IMG/VR virus record: IMGVR_UViG_3300021960_000023
Coordinates: 1-64,000 of that record
From: a virus
Strand: one strand, 5' to 3'
DNA: 64,000 nt
How positions within the stretch are numbered: position 1 is the stretch's first letter; every line of letters begins with the position of its first letter. This document shows, one piece after another, positions 17,198-25,440 of the stretch. The notes beneath the pieces were generated by a model that had not been told where the DNA came from, did not search any database, and saw only the letters and a list, made by a program, of their open reading frames with translations. The position numbers were made by a program, and so were the translations under genes.

Positions 17198-18889
17198 ATG
17201 GCATTTCAAGTATCACCAGGCGTTGAGGTCAAAGAGATCGACGCAACTAGCGTGATTCCCGCTGTTTCTACCAACATTGGTGGATTCGCAGGGTCATTTA
17301 ACTGGGGTCCGGTTGAAGAAATTAAAACAGTAGGTTCTGAATCAGAACTCGCTGAACATTTTGGAACACCAGATGACAGTACAGCTAAATATTTTCTTAC
17401 AGCCGCGGCATTCTTAAAGTATGGCAACGCGCTGAAGGTTGTTAGGGTATTATCAGGGCATGACAATGCTACTGGTGATGGTTCCGGACAACTGATTAAG
17501 AATAAAGATGATTATGATAATAACTACGCTAACGGATCCCTTTCAAAGGGTGATTGGGTTGCTAAATATCCAGGCGTTCTAGGAAACAGTCTGAAAGTAT
17601 CAGTAATATCGCAAGGTATTTCTAGCTTTTCAGGTTGGACATATGCAGGGTCATTTGACTCAGCACCAGGAACATCGGATTATGCAATTTCAATTGGTAA
17701 ATCGGGCGCAAACGACGAATTACACGTAGCAGTTATTGATGAAGATGGTTTATTAACAGGTACTGCAGGTACTGTGTTAGAAACTTTCGCATACGTTTCC
17801 CAAGGTTCAGATGCTAAGAAGAGTGATGGAACTACTAACTATTACAAAGAGGTTATTAATAATAACTCTAAGTATATTTGGTGGACAGATCACAACACTA
17901 ACTTAGCTGAAGCAGGCTCACTTATTTCAAGTGTAGCAGGAAACAGTTTTACAACACACACAGGCGCAATGGAAGCTTCATTGGCCGGTGGATCAGACGA
18001 TAACGCACCAACAGCAGGCGAAATTCTATTAGGTTACGACCTATTCGAAGACGCTGAAACAGTTGATGTTAACTTATTGTTTGCATGTCCAGATGCTAAC
18101 GGAGCAGAGACAATAGCAGAAGATCTTATTTCAATTGCAACAGCAAGAAAAGATTGTATGGCTTTTGTATCTCCACCGATAGAGGACACAGTAGGAAGTT
18201 CAGCTCCAGCAACAGACGTAATGGCTTTTGCAAACGGACTAACTTCTTCATCATACGCATCTTGCGATAGTTCAGCTCTATACGTATACGACAAATATAA
18301 CGACGTATATAGATGGATCGGGGCAGCAGGACACGTAGCAGGTTTATGTGCTAATACAGATCAAGTAGCAGATGCTTGGTTCTCACCAGCTGGTGTTAAC
18401 CGTGGTCAGTTATTTGGCGTAACTAAACTAGCATACAATCCTAAAAAAGCAGATAGAGATACATTGTACAAAGGAAGAGTAAACCCAATCGTTTCCTTCC
18501 CAGGACAAGGTATGATGTTATTTGGAGATAAAACTCTTCTTAGCAAACCTTCTGCATTCGATAGGATTAACGTTCGAAGATTGTTCATAGCATTAGAGAA
18601 AGCAATTTCTACAGCAGCTAAGGCACAATTATTTGAATTTAACGACGAGTTCACAAGAGCTAACTTCCGTAATATGGTAGAGCCGTTCTTGAGAGACGTC
18701 AAAGGTAGACGTGGGGTTACAGACTTTTCAGTAATATGTGACACTACGAATAACACCGGAGCGGTTATTGATGGTAACAGATTCGTGGCAGATATTTTTA
18801 TCAAGCCAGCAAGATCTATTAACTTCATTACACTAAACTTCATAGCAACAAGAACAGGCGTCGATTTCTCAGAAATCGCCGGCTCATAA
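17198..18889 (+). CDS. 18: Tail sheath protein gp18
   Basis: The 563-aa product starts MAFQVSPGVEVKEIDATSVI followed by STNIGGFAGSFNWGPVEE, the conserved sheath opening. The C-terminus (ARSINFITLNFIATRTGVDF) is the strand exchanged between sheath subunits in contractile tails. It forms the contractile tube around gp19. It lies immediately upstream of gp19 with a 13-base gap, the T4 order. Confidence 0.93.
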   Translation: MAFQVSPGVEVKEIDATSVIPAVSTNIGGFAGSFNWGPVEEIKTVGSESELAEHFGTPDDSTAKYFLTAAAFLKYGNALKVVRVLSGHDNATGDGSGQLIKNKDDYDNNYANGSLSKGDWVAKYPGVLGNSLKVSVISQGISSFSGWTYAGSFDSAPGTSDYAISIGKSGANDELHVAVIDEDGLLTGTAGTVLETFAYVSQGSDAKKSDGTTNYYKEVINNNSKYIWWTDHNTNLAEAGSLISSVAGNSFTTHTGAMEASLAGGSDDNAPTAGEILLGYDLFEDAETVDVNLLFACPDANGAETIAEDLISIATARKDCMAFVSPPIEDTVGSSAPATDVMAFANGLTSSSYASCDSSALYVYDKYNDVYRWIGAAGHVAGLCANTDQVADAWFSPAGVNRGQLFGVTKLAYNPKKADRDTLYKGRVNPIVSFPGQGMMLFGDKTLLSKPSAFDRINVRRLFIALEKAISTAAKAQLFEFNDEFTRANFRNMVEPFLRDVKGRRGVTDFSVICDTTNNTGAVIDGNRFVADIFIKPARSINFITLNFIATRTGVDFSEIAGS

Positions 18890-18902
18890 GGGAGAATAAA
18901 TC

Positions 18903-19433
18903 ATGGCAATATTAGGCGTAGACGATTTTAAATCGAAACTAGTAGGCGGTGGTGCTCGTTCTAACCTATTTAAGGTTACAATGAACTTCCCTGGCTATGC
19001 AAATGGTGATGTAGAACTTACATCATTTATGTGTAAAACAGCTCAATTCCCGTCATCAATAGTAGGACCAGTTATGGTACCATTCAGAGGAAGACAACTT
19101 CAGTTAGCTGGAGATAGAACTTTTGAACCTTGGACTATAACAATTATTAATGATACTGGTTTTGAAGTGCGAAATGCTTTCGAGCAATGGAGCAACGGTA
19201 TTAACAGTCATAACGGAAATACTGGTTTAAGTAATCCTACTGATTATCAAGCAGATGCTATTATTGAGCAACTTGATAAAGAAGGTAATACTACTAAAAC
19301 TTACGACTTTAGAGGGCTTTGGCCATCTAACATCGGAGCTATTGACGTTTCCTATGAAAGTGCAGACACAATTCAAGAGTTTACTGTTGAACTGCAAGTA
19401 CAATATTGGGAATCAACTGGAACCACTACCTAA
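18903..19433 (+). CDS. 19: Tail tube protein gp19
   Basis: The 176-aa product shows the tube signature (RSNLFKVTMNFPGYANGDVE, FMCKTAQFPSS, VPFRGRQLQLAGDRTFEPW). It stacks in hexameric rings to make the inner tail tube. It is co-transcribed with gp18 and followed by a late promoter and a hairpin before gp20. Confidence 0.93.
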   Translation: MAILGVDDFKSKLVGGGARSNLFKVTMNFPGYANGDVELTSFMCKTAQFPSSIVGPVMVPFRGRQLQLAGDRTFEPWTITIINDTGFEVRNAFEQWSNGINSHNGNTGLSNPTDYQADAIIEQLDKEGNTTKTYDFRGLWPSNIGAIDVSYESADTIQEFTVELQVQYWESTGTTT

Positions 19434-19441
19434 TTTAGGGT

Positions 19442-19449
19442 TATAAATA
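19442..19449 (+). promoter_or_regulatory. T4-type late promoter
   Basis: An exact TATAAATA octamer 8 bases after the gp19 stop and 52 bases before the gp20 ATG. Confidence 0.82.
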
Positions 19450-19457
19450 TATAAGAC

Positions 19458-19479
19458 GAGAGGGATTAACCTCCCTCTC
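19458..19479 (+). other. Perfect 8-bp hairpin in the gp20 5' leader
   Basis: GAGAGGGA and TCCCTCTC flank a 6-base loop TTAACC. There is no T-run after it, so it is not a normal terminator. It would form in the 5' leader of the gp20 transcript started at the late promoter just upstream, and could protect the mRNA end or affect gp20 dosage. Confidence 0.6.
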
Positions 19480-19501
19480 TAATTATATAGAGAGATATAG
19501 T

Positions 19502-21001
19502 ATGGCAGAATTTTTCGGATTCGAAATAAATAGAAAAGGAAAGGACAAAGAAGTTCCTAAAGTTTCCTTTGTACCAAATACAGATGAAGACGGCGCAGGT
19601 GTTATTACCAGTGGCGGACATTTTGGTGCATATTTAGATATTGATGGCGACAAAGCTAAGAACGAAGTTGAGCTTATTATGAAGTATCGAGACGTAGCAT
19701 CCCAACCAGAGGCTGATGCGGCTATTGAAGATATTATTAATGAATCAATTGTTGGAGATCATAACGAAGCTCCAGTAGATATCGTTTTGGATAAAGTTGA
19801 TACATCAGATAAGATTAAGAAATTAATCAAAGGAGAGTTTGATAATATATTAGAAATGCTTAACTTTAATAGTTATGCTCATGATATATTCAAACGTTGG
19901 TATGTTGATGGTAGATTACCATACCACATTATAGTTGACGATAACCTTAAGCTTGGTATTAAAGAGCTTAGGTATATTGATCCAACTAAACTAAGAAAAG
20001 TAAAAGAGATTGAAGAAGAGGAAGATCCTAAAACAGGAGCTAAACTTATTAAATCTCAGAAAGAATTTTTTATTTTCCAAGATAATGCAATGGGAAAATA
20101 TAATCAAGGACTTAAAATACAACCAGACGCTATAGCATATGCGACTTCTGGAATGTTAGATAGTTCTAGGAAAAGAATTTTATCCTATTTACATAAAGCT
20201 ATTAAGCCGGTAAATCAATTAAGGATGATGGAAGATTCGTTGGTTATATACAGAATATCACGTGCCCCAGAACGTAGGATATTTTATATTGATGTTGGTA
20301 ACTTACCTAAGGGTAAAGCTGAAGAATACCTAAAAGGTATTATGAATCAATATAGAAACAAATTGGTATATGATGCAAAGACTGGTGATATTAAAGACGA
20401 TAAAAAGCATATGAGTATGCTTGAAGATTTCTTCTTACCACGTAGAGAAGGTGGAAGAGGAACAGAAATCACCACGCTACCAGGCGGCGAGAATTTAGGT
20501 CAAATAGATGATATAGTATATTTCCAAAAGAAATTATATAAATCACTTAACGTACCTATGAATCGATTAGAACAAGAAGCTCAATTCTCATTAGGTAGAT
20601 CTTCCGAGATCACCAGAGATGAGGTTAAGTTTAAGAAGTTTATCGATCGACTAAGAAAAAGATTTTCAGACCTTTTTATGCAGTTGTTAAAAACACAATT
20701 GTTATTAAAGGGAATTATAACCAAAGATGATTGGGCGGAATGGAAAGAATCTATAGCGTTTGATTATATAGAGGATAACTACTTCAGTGAATTAAAAGAA
20801 GCTGAAATGTACCAACAAAGGTTTGAAATGTTAAGTTCACTAGATGAGTTTATGGGTACGTTTATATCTAAAGAGTGGGTTCAGAAGAATATTCTACGCT
20901 TTAACGATGATGATATAGAAACTATGCAGAAACAAATCGATGACGAAGAGAAAGGTGGCGAACTAGATATGCCAGATCCGGATGATCCGAGATTTGGTTA
21001 A
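19502..21001 (+). CDS. 20: Portal vertex protein gp20
   Basis: The 499-aa product matches the T4 portal (ADAAIEDIINESIVGD, YHIIVDDNLKLGIKELRYID, ISRAPERRIFYIDVGNLP, LDEFMGTFISKEWVQKNIL). It forms the dodecameric ring at the special vertex through which DNA enters and the neck attaches. It starts the head operon gp20, 67-like, 21, 22, 23. Confidence 0.94.
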   Translation: MAEFFGFEINRKGKDKEVPKVSFVPNTDEDGAGVITSGGHFGAYLDIDGDKAKNEVELIMKYRDVASQPEADAAIEDIINESIVGDHNEAPVDIVLDKVDTSDKIKKLIKGEFDNILEMLNFNSYAHDIFKRWYVDGRLPYHIIVDDNLKLGIKELRYIDPTKLRKVKEIEEEEDPKTGAKLIKSQKEFFIFQDNAMGKYNQGLKIQPDAIAYATSGMLDSSRKRILSYLHKAIKPVNQLRMMEDSLVIYRISRAPERRIFYIDVGNLPKGKAEEYLKGIMNQYRNKLVYDAKTGDIKDDKKHMSMLEDFFLPRREGGRGTEITTLPGGENLGQIDDIVYFQKKLYKSLNVPMNRLEQEAQFSLGRSSEITRDEVKFKKFIDRLRKRFSDLFMQLLKTQLLLKGIITKDDWAEWKESIAFDYIEDNYFSELKEAEMYQQRFEMLSSLDEFMGTFISKEWVQKNILRFNDDDIETMQKQIDDEEKGGELDMPDPDDPRFG

Positions 21002-21019
21002 GTTTAAGACTTTTAAATG

Positions 21020-21027
21020 TATAAATA
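21020..21027 (+). promoter_or_regulatory. T4-type late promoter
   Basis: An exact TATAAATA octamer 18 bases upstream of the small prohead core gene, giving the scaffold and capsid genes a second start for strong late expression. Confidence 0.82.
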
Positions 21028-21045
21028 AATAACACAGGATAAATA

Positions 21046-21216
21046 ATGGAAATCGCAGATATTATAAACAAAGTGGGAACAGGCGACAATGTAAATGCTA
21101 ATAAAGCATTTGATACTGTTATGGCAACAAAGCTAAAAGATGCTTTGGATGCCAAAAAAATAGAGCTTGCTACTAGTATGGTTGATCGTAAGATCGAACC
21201 AGTCGAGCAAGACTAA
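21046..21216 (+). CDS. 67: Small prohead core protein (gp67-like)
   Basis: A 56-aa frame, MEIADIINKVGTGDNVNANK to RKIEPVEQD, lies between gp20 and gp21, where T4 keeps gp67 and gp68. The middle (FDTVMATKLKDALDAKKIEL) resembles the short core protein found at this place in marine T4-like phages. It would be part of the scaffold degraded by gp21. Start supported by ACAGGATAA upstream and a late promoter. Confidence 0.72.
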   Translation: MEIADIINKVGTGDNVNANKAFDTVMATKLKDALDAKKIELATSMVDRKIEPVEQD

Positions 21217-21231
21217 TTACGGAGAAACTCA

Positions 21232-21888
21232 ATGAAATTAATTTCAGAGTATTTAGATAGTAATATAACAAATTACATTACCGAAGATAAAAAAGGTAAT
21301 AAAAGCCACGTCATAGAAGGCGTGTTTATGCAGGCCGATACGAAAAATCGAAATGGCCGTGTATATGAAAAAAAGATTCTAGAGTCAGCTGTTAACAAAT
21401 ATGTTAAAGAGCAGGTGACAACTGGTAGGGCTGTTGGTGAGTTAAATCATCCAGAAGGACCTACTATTAACCTAGATAAAGTTTCACATAAGATTACCGA
21501 ACTCAAATGGGACGGAAGTAATGTTATTGGAAAGGCATCAATATTGAAAACACCTATGGGTCAGATCGTCGAAGGTCTACTTGAAGGTGGAGTTAAGCTT
21601 GGTGTATCAAGTCGTGGTATGGGAAGCCTTGTGCAAAAGAATGGTGCTAGTTACGTGAATGGTGACTTTATGTTATCAACAGTAGATATCGTTCAAGACC
21701 CTTCCGCTCCGGAGGCATTTGTCAACGGAATTATGGAAGGTAAAGAATGGGTATGGGATAACGGTATATTAGTAGCGCAAGACATTGAATTAATTGAGAC
21801 TGAAATAAAGACAGCAAAGAATATCAACTCTTCGGATGTTGAGATCAGAGCCTTTAAGAATTTCCTCTCGAAACTTGTAAATAAATAA
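21232..21888 (+). CDS. 21: Prohead core protease gp21
   Basis: The 218-aa product has the gp21 serine-protease core: GVFMQADTKNRNGRVY, GRAVGELNHPEGPTINLDKV (the likely catalytic His in NHP) and LGVSSRGMGSL (the likely catalytic Ser), then STVDIVQDPSAPEAFV. gp21 cleaves scaffold, gp23 and capsid-targeted proteins after L/I-x-E. It lies between the core genes as in T4. It starts after GGAG at 21221-21224. Confidence 0.92.
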   Translation: MKLISEYLDSNITNYITEDKKGNKSHVIEGVFMQADTKNRNGRVYEKKILESAVNKYVKEQVTTGRAVGELNHPEGPTINLDKVSHKITELKWDGSNVIGKASILKTPMGQIVEGLLEGGVKLGVSSRGMGSLVQKNGASYVNGDFMLSTVDIVQDPSAPEAFVNGIMEGKEWVWDNGILVAQDIELIETEIKTAKNINSSDVEIRAFKNFLSKLVNK

Positions 21889-21906
21889 TCCGAGGAGGAT
21901 AACGAC

Positions 21907-23031
21907 ATGTCAGAAGACGTAAAAAACGCCGAAGACGTATCAATTGACGAGCAAGCTTCTAGCGAAGAGCAACTTAACGATGAAAATCAAGTAATCGAAG
22001 ATGTTGTTGAGAGCGAGGAAGCTGTTGAAGAAACTGCAGAAGTAGAATTAGAAGAAGCTAAAGCTAAAAAAGAGGATGATCTTGAAGAAGATGCTCCTAA
22101 GGCTATAGCAACTCCTAAAACTAAAGCTGGTGTTATTCAAGCAGCCGTTGATATGCTTAAAGGTGTCAAAAAAGAAGACGCACAAAAACTATTTGCGAAA
22201 ATGGCAGCGATCTCTGATGACAAAGATCTAGACGAAGAAGAAGAAACTGGTTCACCAGTAGCTTCTAAAAAGAATGAATTAAAAGCTAAAGCGAAAGTAG
22301 AAGCTCTTGATTTTGACGAAGATCTAGACACAATCATCAAAGAGGAAGCTACGCTTTCAGATGGATTCCGTGAAAAAGCAAGCGCTATTGTAGAGGCAGT
22401 ACTAACAAGTAAATTAGCCGAATCAGTAGAGCGTTTAGAAGCAGAATACGTGCAAAACCTAGAAGAAGAGGTTTCTGAAATTCAAAATTCATTAGTAGAG
22501 AAAGTAGATTCATACTTAAACTACGTAGTGGAAAATTGGATGAAAGAAAACGAAGTTGCAGTAAGTACAGGTCTTAGGACTGAAATTGCTGAAGACTTTA
22601 TGACTTCTTTACAATCAGTGTTCAAAGAACATTATATTGAAATTCCAGAAGGCAAAGAAAACTTGTTAGATGAACTATCTGACCAAGTAGCTGAGCTAGA
22701 GGAATCTCTAAACAAAACCACAGAAGATAACATCAAACTACACGAAGCTAATCAGTCACATGAGAAAGTTTCTATAGTAAGAGAAGCATCTTCAGGGCTT
22801 GCGGAAACAGATGCTGAGAAATTTGCTAAGTTAGTGGAAGATGTAGAGTTTGATAACAAAGAAACTTTCGAACAGAAAGTTGCTACTATCAAGCAATCAT
22901 TTTTCAAAGGCGAAGTAACTGAATCAGTTGATGAAGTAAACAGCATGGCAGGCGAAGACTCAGCGGAAGTTGAGCCAGTAAGCGAAGCTATGTCTAGATA
23001 CACTCAGGCTATAACAAAATTTAATAAATAA
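21907..23031 (+). CDS. 22: Prohead core scaffolding protein gp22
   Basis: The 374-aa product is very acidic and coiled-coil rich. The N-terminal third is Glu/Asp-repeat-like (SIDEQASSEEQLNDENQVIE). The C-terminal end VSEAMSRYTQAITKFNK is the usual gp22 terminus. The ribosome site is a strong GAGGAGG. It assembles the prohead core around which gp23 polymerises and is then digested by gp21; V-S-E and L-x-E sites are plentiful. Confidence 0.9.
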   Translation: MSEDVKNAEDVSIDEQASSEEQLNDENQVIEDVVESEEAVEETAEVELEEAKAKKEDDLEEDAPKAIATPKTKAGVIQAAVDMLKGVKKEDAQKLFAKMAAISDDKDLDEEEETGSPVASKKNELKAKAKVEALDFDEDLDTIIKEEATLSDGFREKASAIVEAVLTSKLAESVERLEAEYVQNLEEEVSEIQNSLVEKVDSYLNYVVENWMKENEVAVSTGLRTEIAEDFMTSLQSVFKEHYIEIPEGKENLLDELSDQVAELEESLNKTTEDNIKLHEANQSHEKVSIVREASSGLAETDAEKFAKLVEDVEFDNKETFEQKVATIKQSFFKGEVTESVDEVNSMAGEDSAEVEPVSEAMSRYTQAITKFNK

Positions 23032-23051
23032 TCTTAAGGGGAAAAACAAAA

Positions 23052-24392
23052 ATGTTTAACGCAGATTCACAATTAATGGAAAAATGGAGCCCAGTATTAG
23101 AACATACAGGCGCGCCAGAAATCCAAGACAGATATAAAAAAGCTGTCACAGCAAGGCTTCTTGAAAACCAAGAAATTGCATTACGTGAAGAACAAGCCCA
23201 GGTACAAGGTAACTTTATTTCAGAAGCAGCAGCAGCTAATAACATTGGCACAGGCTCAGCTCCTAACAATATTGGTACTTTCGACCCTGTTCTTATTTCT
23301 TTAGTTCGTAGAGCTATGCCTAACCTCATCGCTTATGATATCGCTGGCGTTCAGCCAATGACTGGTCCAACAGGACTTATCTTCGCAATGAAATCTAAGT
23401 ACGCAACACAATCAGGAACAGAAGCATTCTTTAATGAAGCTGATACTGATTTCTCAGGTACTGGTACTCATCAAGCAGATCCAACTGGTCTAGCTGGTGT
23501 AGTAGATGCAGACACAGATGGATCTATCGCAGATACAGCTGACGTAGTCTCAACTTTCGGTTCAGGTATTGCTACCTCAGCTGCGGAAAGACTAGGCGTT
23601 GGTGCATCAGGCGACGGTTCATTCGGTGAAATGGCTTTCACAATCGAGAAAGCTACTGTAACTGCTAAGTCAAGAGCTTTAAAAGCTGAGTACACAATGG
23701 AACTAGCACAAGATCTTAAAGCTATCCACGGTTTGGATGCAGAAGGCGAATTAGCTAACATCTTATCAGCTGAAATCCTAGCGGAAATCAACAGAGAAGT
23801 AGTTAGATCAGTTCTTAAAACTGCTAAAATCGGTGCTTTACAATCTTCAACAGCCGTATCCGGTATCTTTGATGTCAACACTGACTCAGACGGTAGATGG
23901 ATGGTTGAGAGATTCAAAGGTCTTATCATGCAACTAGAAAGAGAAGCAAACGTAATTGCTAAAGAAACAAGACGTGGCAAAGGTAACTTTGTACTTTGTT
24001 CTTCAGACGTAGCTTCAGCTCTAGCAGCTGCTGGTCTTTTAGACTACACTCCTGCATTAAGTGCAAACTTAAACGTTGACGATACTGGTAATACATTTGC
24101 TGGTGTTTTAAATGGCAGAATGAAAGTTTATATAGATCCATATGCGACTGTAGACTTTGCATGTGTTGGTTATAGAGGTTCAAATCCATACGACGCAGGA
24201 CTATTCTATTGTCCATACGTTCCTTTAACTATGGTTAAAGCAGTTGGTGAGAATGACTTCCAACCAAGAATGGGATTCAAAACAAGGTACGGCATGATTG
24301 CTAATCCTTTCGTAGCTATTGACGGAACTATCGGTGCAGATAGATCTAACCAATACTTCAGAATCTTCAGAGTTGACGACATAATGGTGTAA
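23052..24392 (+). CDS. 23: Major capsid protein gp23
   Basis: The 446-aa product carries the gp23 signatures (FDPVLISLVRRAMPNLIAYD, GVQPMTGPTGLIFAM) and the C-terminal MGFKTRYGMIANPF. A likely maturation cut is after E58 in N-F-I-S-E/A-A-A-A, close to the T4 cut at residue 65. It forms the hexamers of the mature head. A strong terminator follows. Confidence 0.96.
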   Translation: MFNADSQLMEKWSPVLEHTGAPEIQDRYKKAVTARLLENQEIALREEQAQVQGNFISEAAAANNIGTGSAPNNIGTFDPVLISLVRRAMPNLIAYDIAGVQPMTGPTGLIFAMKSKYATQSGTEAFFNEADTDFSGTGTHQADPTGLAGVVDADTDGSIADTADVVSTFGSGIATSAAERLGVGASGDGSFGEMAFTIEKATVTAKSRALKAEYTMELAQDLKAIHGLDAEGELANILSAEILAEINREVVRSVLKTAKIGALQSSTAVSGIFDVNTDSDGRWMVERFKGLIMQLEREANVIAKETRRGKGNFVLCSSDVASALAAAGLLDYTPALSANLNVDDTGNTFAGVLNGRMKVYIDPYATVDFACVGYRGSNPYDAGLFYCPYVPLTMVKAVGENDFQPRMGFKTRYGMIANPFVAIDGTIGADRSNQYFRIFRVDDIMV

Positions 24393-24416
24393 ATCATTAG
24401 TTAATTCTAATTCTTT

Positions 24417-24445
24417 AAAAGGGGTGCTTCGGCACCTCTTTTTTT
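24417..24445 (+). terminator. Rho-independent terminator after gp23
   Basis: GGGGTGC, loop TTCG and GCACCTC form a 7-bp stem, extended by AAAA/TTTT pairs and followed by a run of eight T. The UUCG tetraloop is extra stable. It ends the abundant head transcript and isolates the next gene. Confidence 0.93.
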
Positions 24446-24466
24446 GTATACTAACTTTTTAATTCA

Positions 24467-24474
24467 TATAAATA
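24467..24474 (+). promoter_or_regulatory. T4-type late promoter with possible leaderless start
   Basis: An exact TATAAATA octamer stands just 5 bases before ATG 24480. In T4 the octamer spans about -13 to -6, so transcription would begin at or next to the A of the start codon. Confidence 0.75.
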
Positions 24475-24479
24475 ATAGT

Positions 24480-24950
24480 ATGGCATTAACAGATAATAAA
24501 AACTTTCTTAGCCCAGTAGGCTTTGCATTTAAAATAGATACCACAGAGTTTCCAAATCTGGAATACTTCTGCACGGCAGTTAACTTACCAGGAATTACTT
24601 CAGGCGACACACCTTTGCCTTATCGAGGAGTTAATATAGCTATGTCTGGGGATCGTATGTCATTCGAAGATCTTTCTATAAGGTTTAACATAACAGAAAA
24701 TATGGAAAACTATATAGAAACATTTGATTGGATGCACAATTTAATACAAAAGAAAGATGCTGATAAAAACTATAAAAATGACGCTACGCTATTAATATAT
24801 AGCTCACATAATAACATCAATAAAGAAATCAAATTCTTTGACATATTCCCAGTACAATTAAGTTCTGTGGAATTCAACGCTCAAGGAACCGACATAGAAT
24901 ACTTACAGGCAGATCTAGTTCTTAAGTATACTTCATTCGAATTCGTTTAA
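24480..24950 (+). CDS. 3: Tail completion / tube terminator gp3
   Basis: The 156-aa product has the gp3 layout: an N-terminal strand region, TAVNLPGITSGDTPLPYRGV, FEDLSIRFNITENMENYIET, then FPVQLSSVEFNAQGTDIEY and LKYTSFEF, matching the LPGI-EDL-ENL-W pattern of T4 gp3. It caps the tail tube. The position after gp23 is common in marine T4-like phages. I chose ATG 24480 because the upstream extension would begin before the late promoter. There is no room for a ribosome site if transcription starts at that promoter. Confidence 0.75.
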   Translation: MALTDNKNFLSPVGFAFKIDTTEFPNLEYFCTAVNLPGITSGDTPLPYRGVNIAMSGDRMSFEDLSIRFNITENMENYIETFDWMHNLIQKKDADKNYKNDATLLIYSSHNNINKEIKFFDIFPVQLSSVEFNAQGTDIEYLQADLVLKYTSFEFV

Positions 24951-24957
24951 TAAAGGG

Positions 24958-24986
24958 TTTACTTTTACGGTAAACTGTGGTATAAT
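24958..24986 (+). promoter_or_regulatory. Early promoter (sigma70-like)
   Basis: TTTACT and TATAAT with a 17-bp spacer and extended -10 TGTGGTATAAT. It is a member of the window-wide early promoter family and lies 8 bases before the uvsY ATG. Confidence 0.88.
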
Positions 24987-24993
24987 AGATACT

Positions 24994-25440
24994 ATGAATA
25001 ATTTAGAAACAATAATGGAAATGTGGAAGAAAGATAGTGAGATTGATGAAATGAATCTTGACGAATCTTCCCGTGCAACAGCAAAACTACACTCAAAATA
25101 CCTAGAACTATATACAGTAAATAAGCTTAAGTTAAGAAAATTAGATCTTGATTTAAAGGTTATATTAAGAGATAAGTTCAATCACTATAATGGTAAATTA
25201 GATCAGGAAGATTTAGATCGTCTTGGTTGGGATTACGATCCACTTAATGGGTTAACGGTACTTAAATCTGATATGGATAAATACTATGATGCAGATCCTG
25301 TAATACAAGAGCATCAATCTAAGATGATCTATACAGAAGAACTAGTCGCTGCTTTAAAAGAAATATTAGAAAGCGTTAAGTGGAGACATCAGACAATAAA
25401 AAATATGATTGAGTGGCGTAAATTTACTAGTGGAATATAG
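24994..25440 (+). CDS. uvsY: Recombination mediator UvsY
   Basis: The 148-aa product is close in size and layout to T4 UvsY (137 aa): an N-terminal acidic helix, ATAKLHSKYLELYTVNKLKL, DKFNHYNGKLDQEDLDRLG, and a final IKNMIEWRKFTSG that mirrors the T4 ending HIQDMRAFEAG. UvsY loads UvsX (49981) onto single-stranded DNA coated with gp32. It is transcribed from its own early promoter and leads the uvsY-uvsW group. Confidence 0.85.
   Translation: MNNLETIMEMWKKDSEIDEMNLDESSRATAKLHSKYLELYTVNKLKLRKLDLDLKVILRDKFNHYNGKLDQEDLDRLGWDYDPLNGLTVLKSDMDKYYDADPVIQEHQSKMIYTEELVAALKEILESVKWRHQTIKNMIEWRKFTSGI

Noticed and set aside
18406-18843. 145-aa minus-strand ORF across gp18
   Set aside because: Mirror frame of the sheath gene, with no supporting signals; all convincing genes are on the plus strand.
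23471-23980. 169-aa minus-strand ORF across gp23
   Set aside because: It is a shadow of the major capsid gene: no ribosome site, no minus-strand promoter, and low-complexity composition.
24444-24479. N-terminal extension of gp3
   Set aside because: It would begin in the terminator T-run and span the late promoter; ATG 24480 fits the gp3 alignment.
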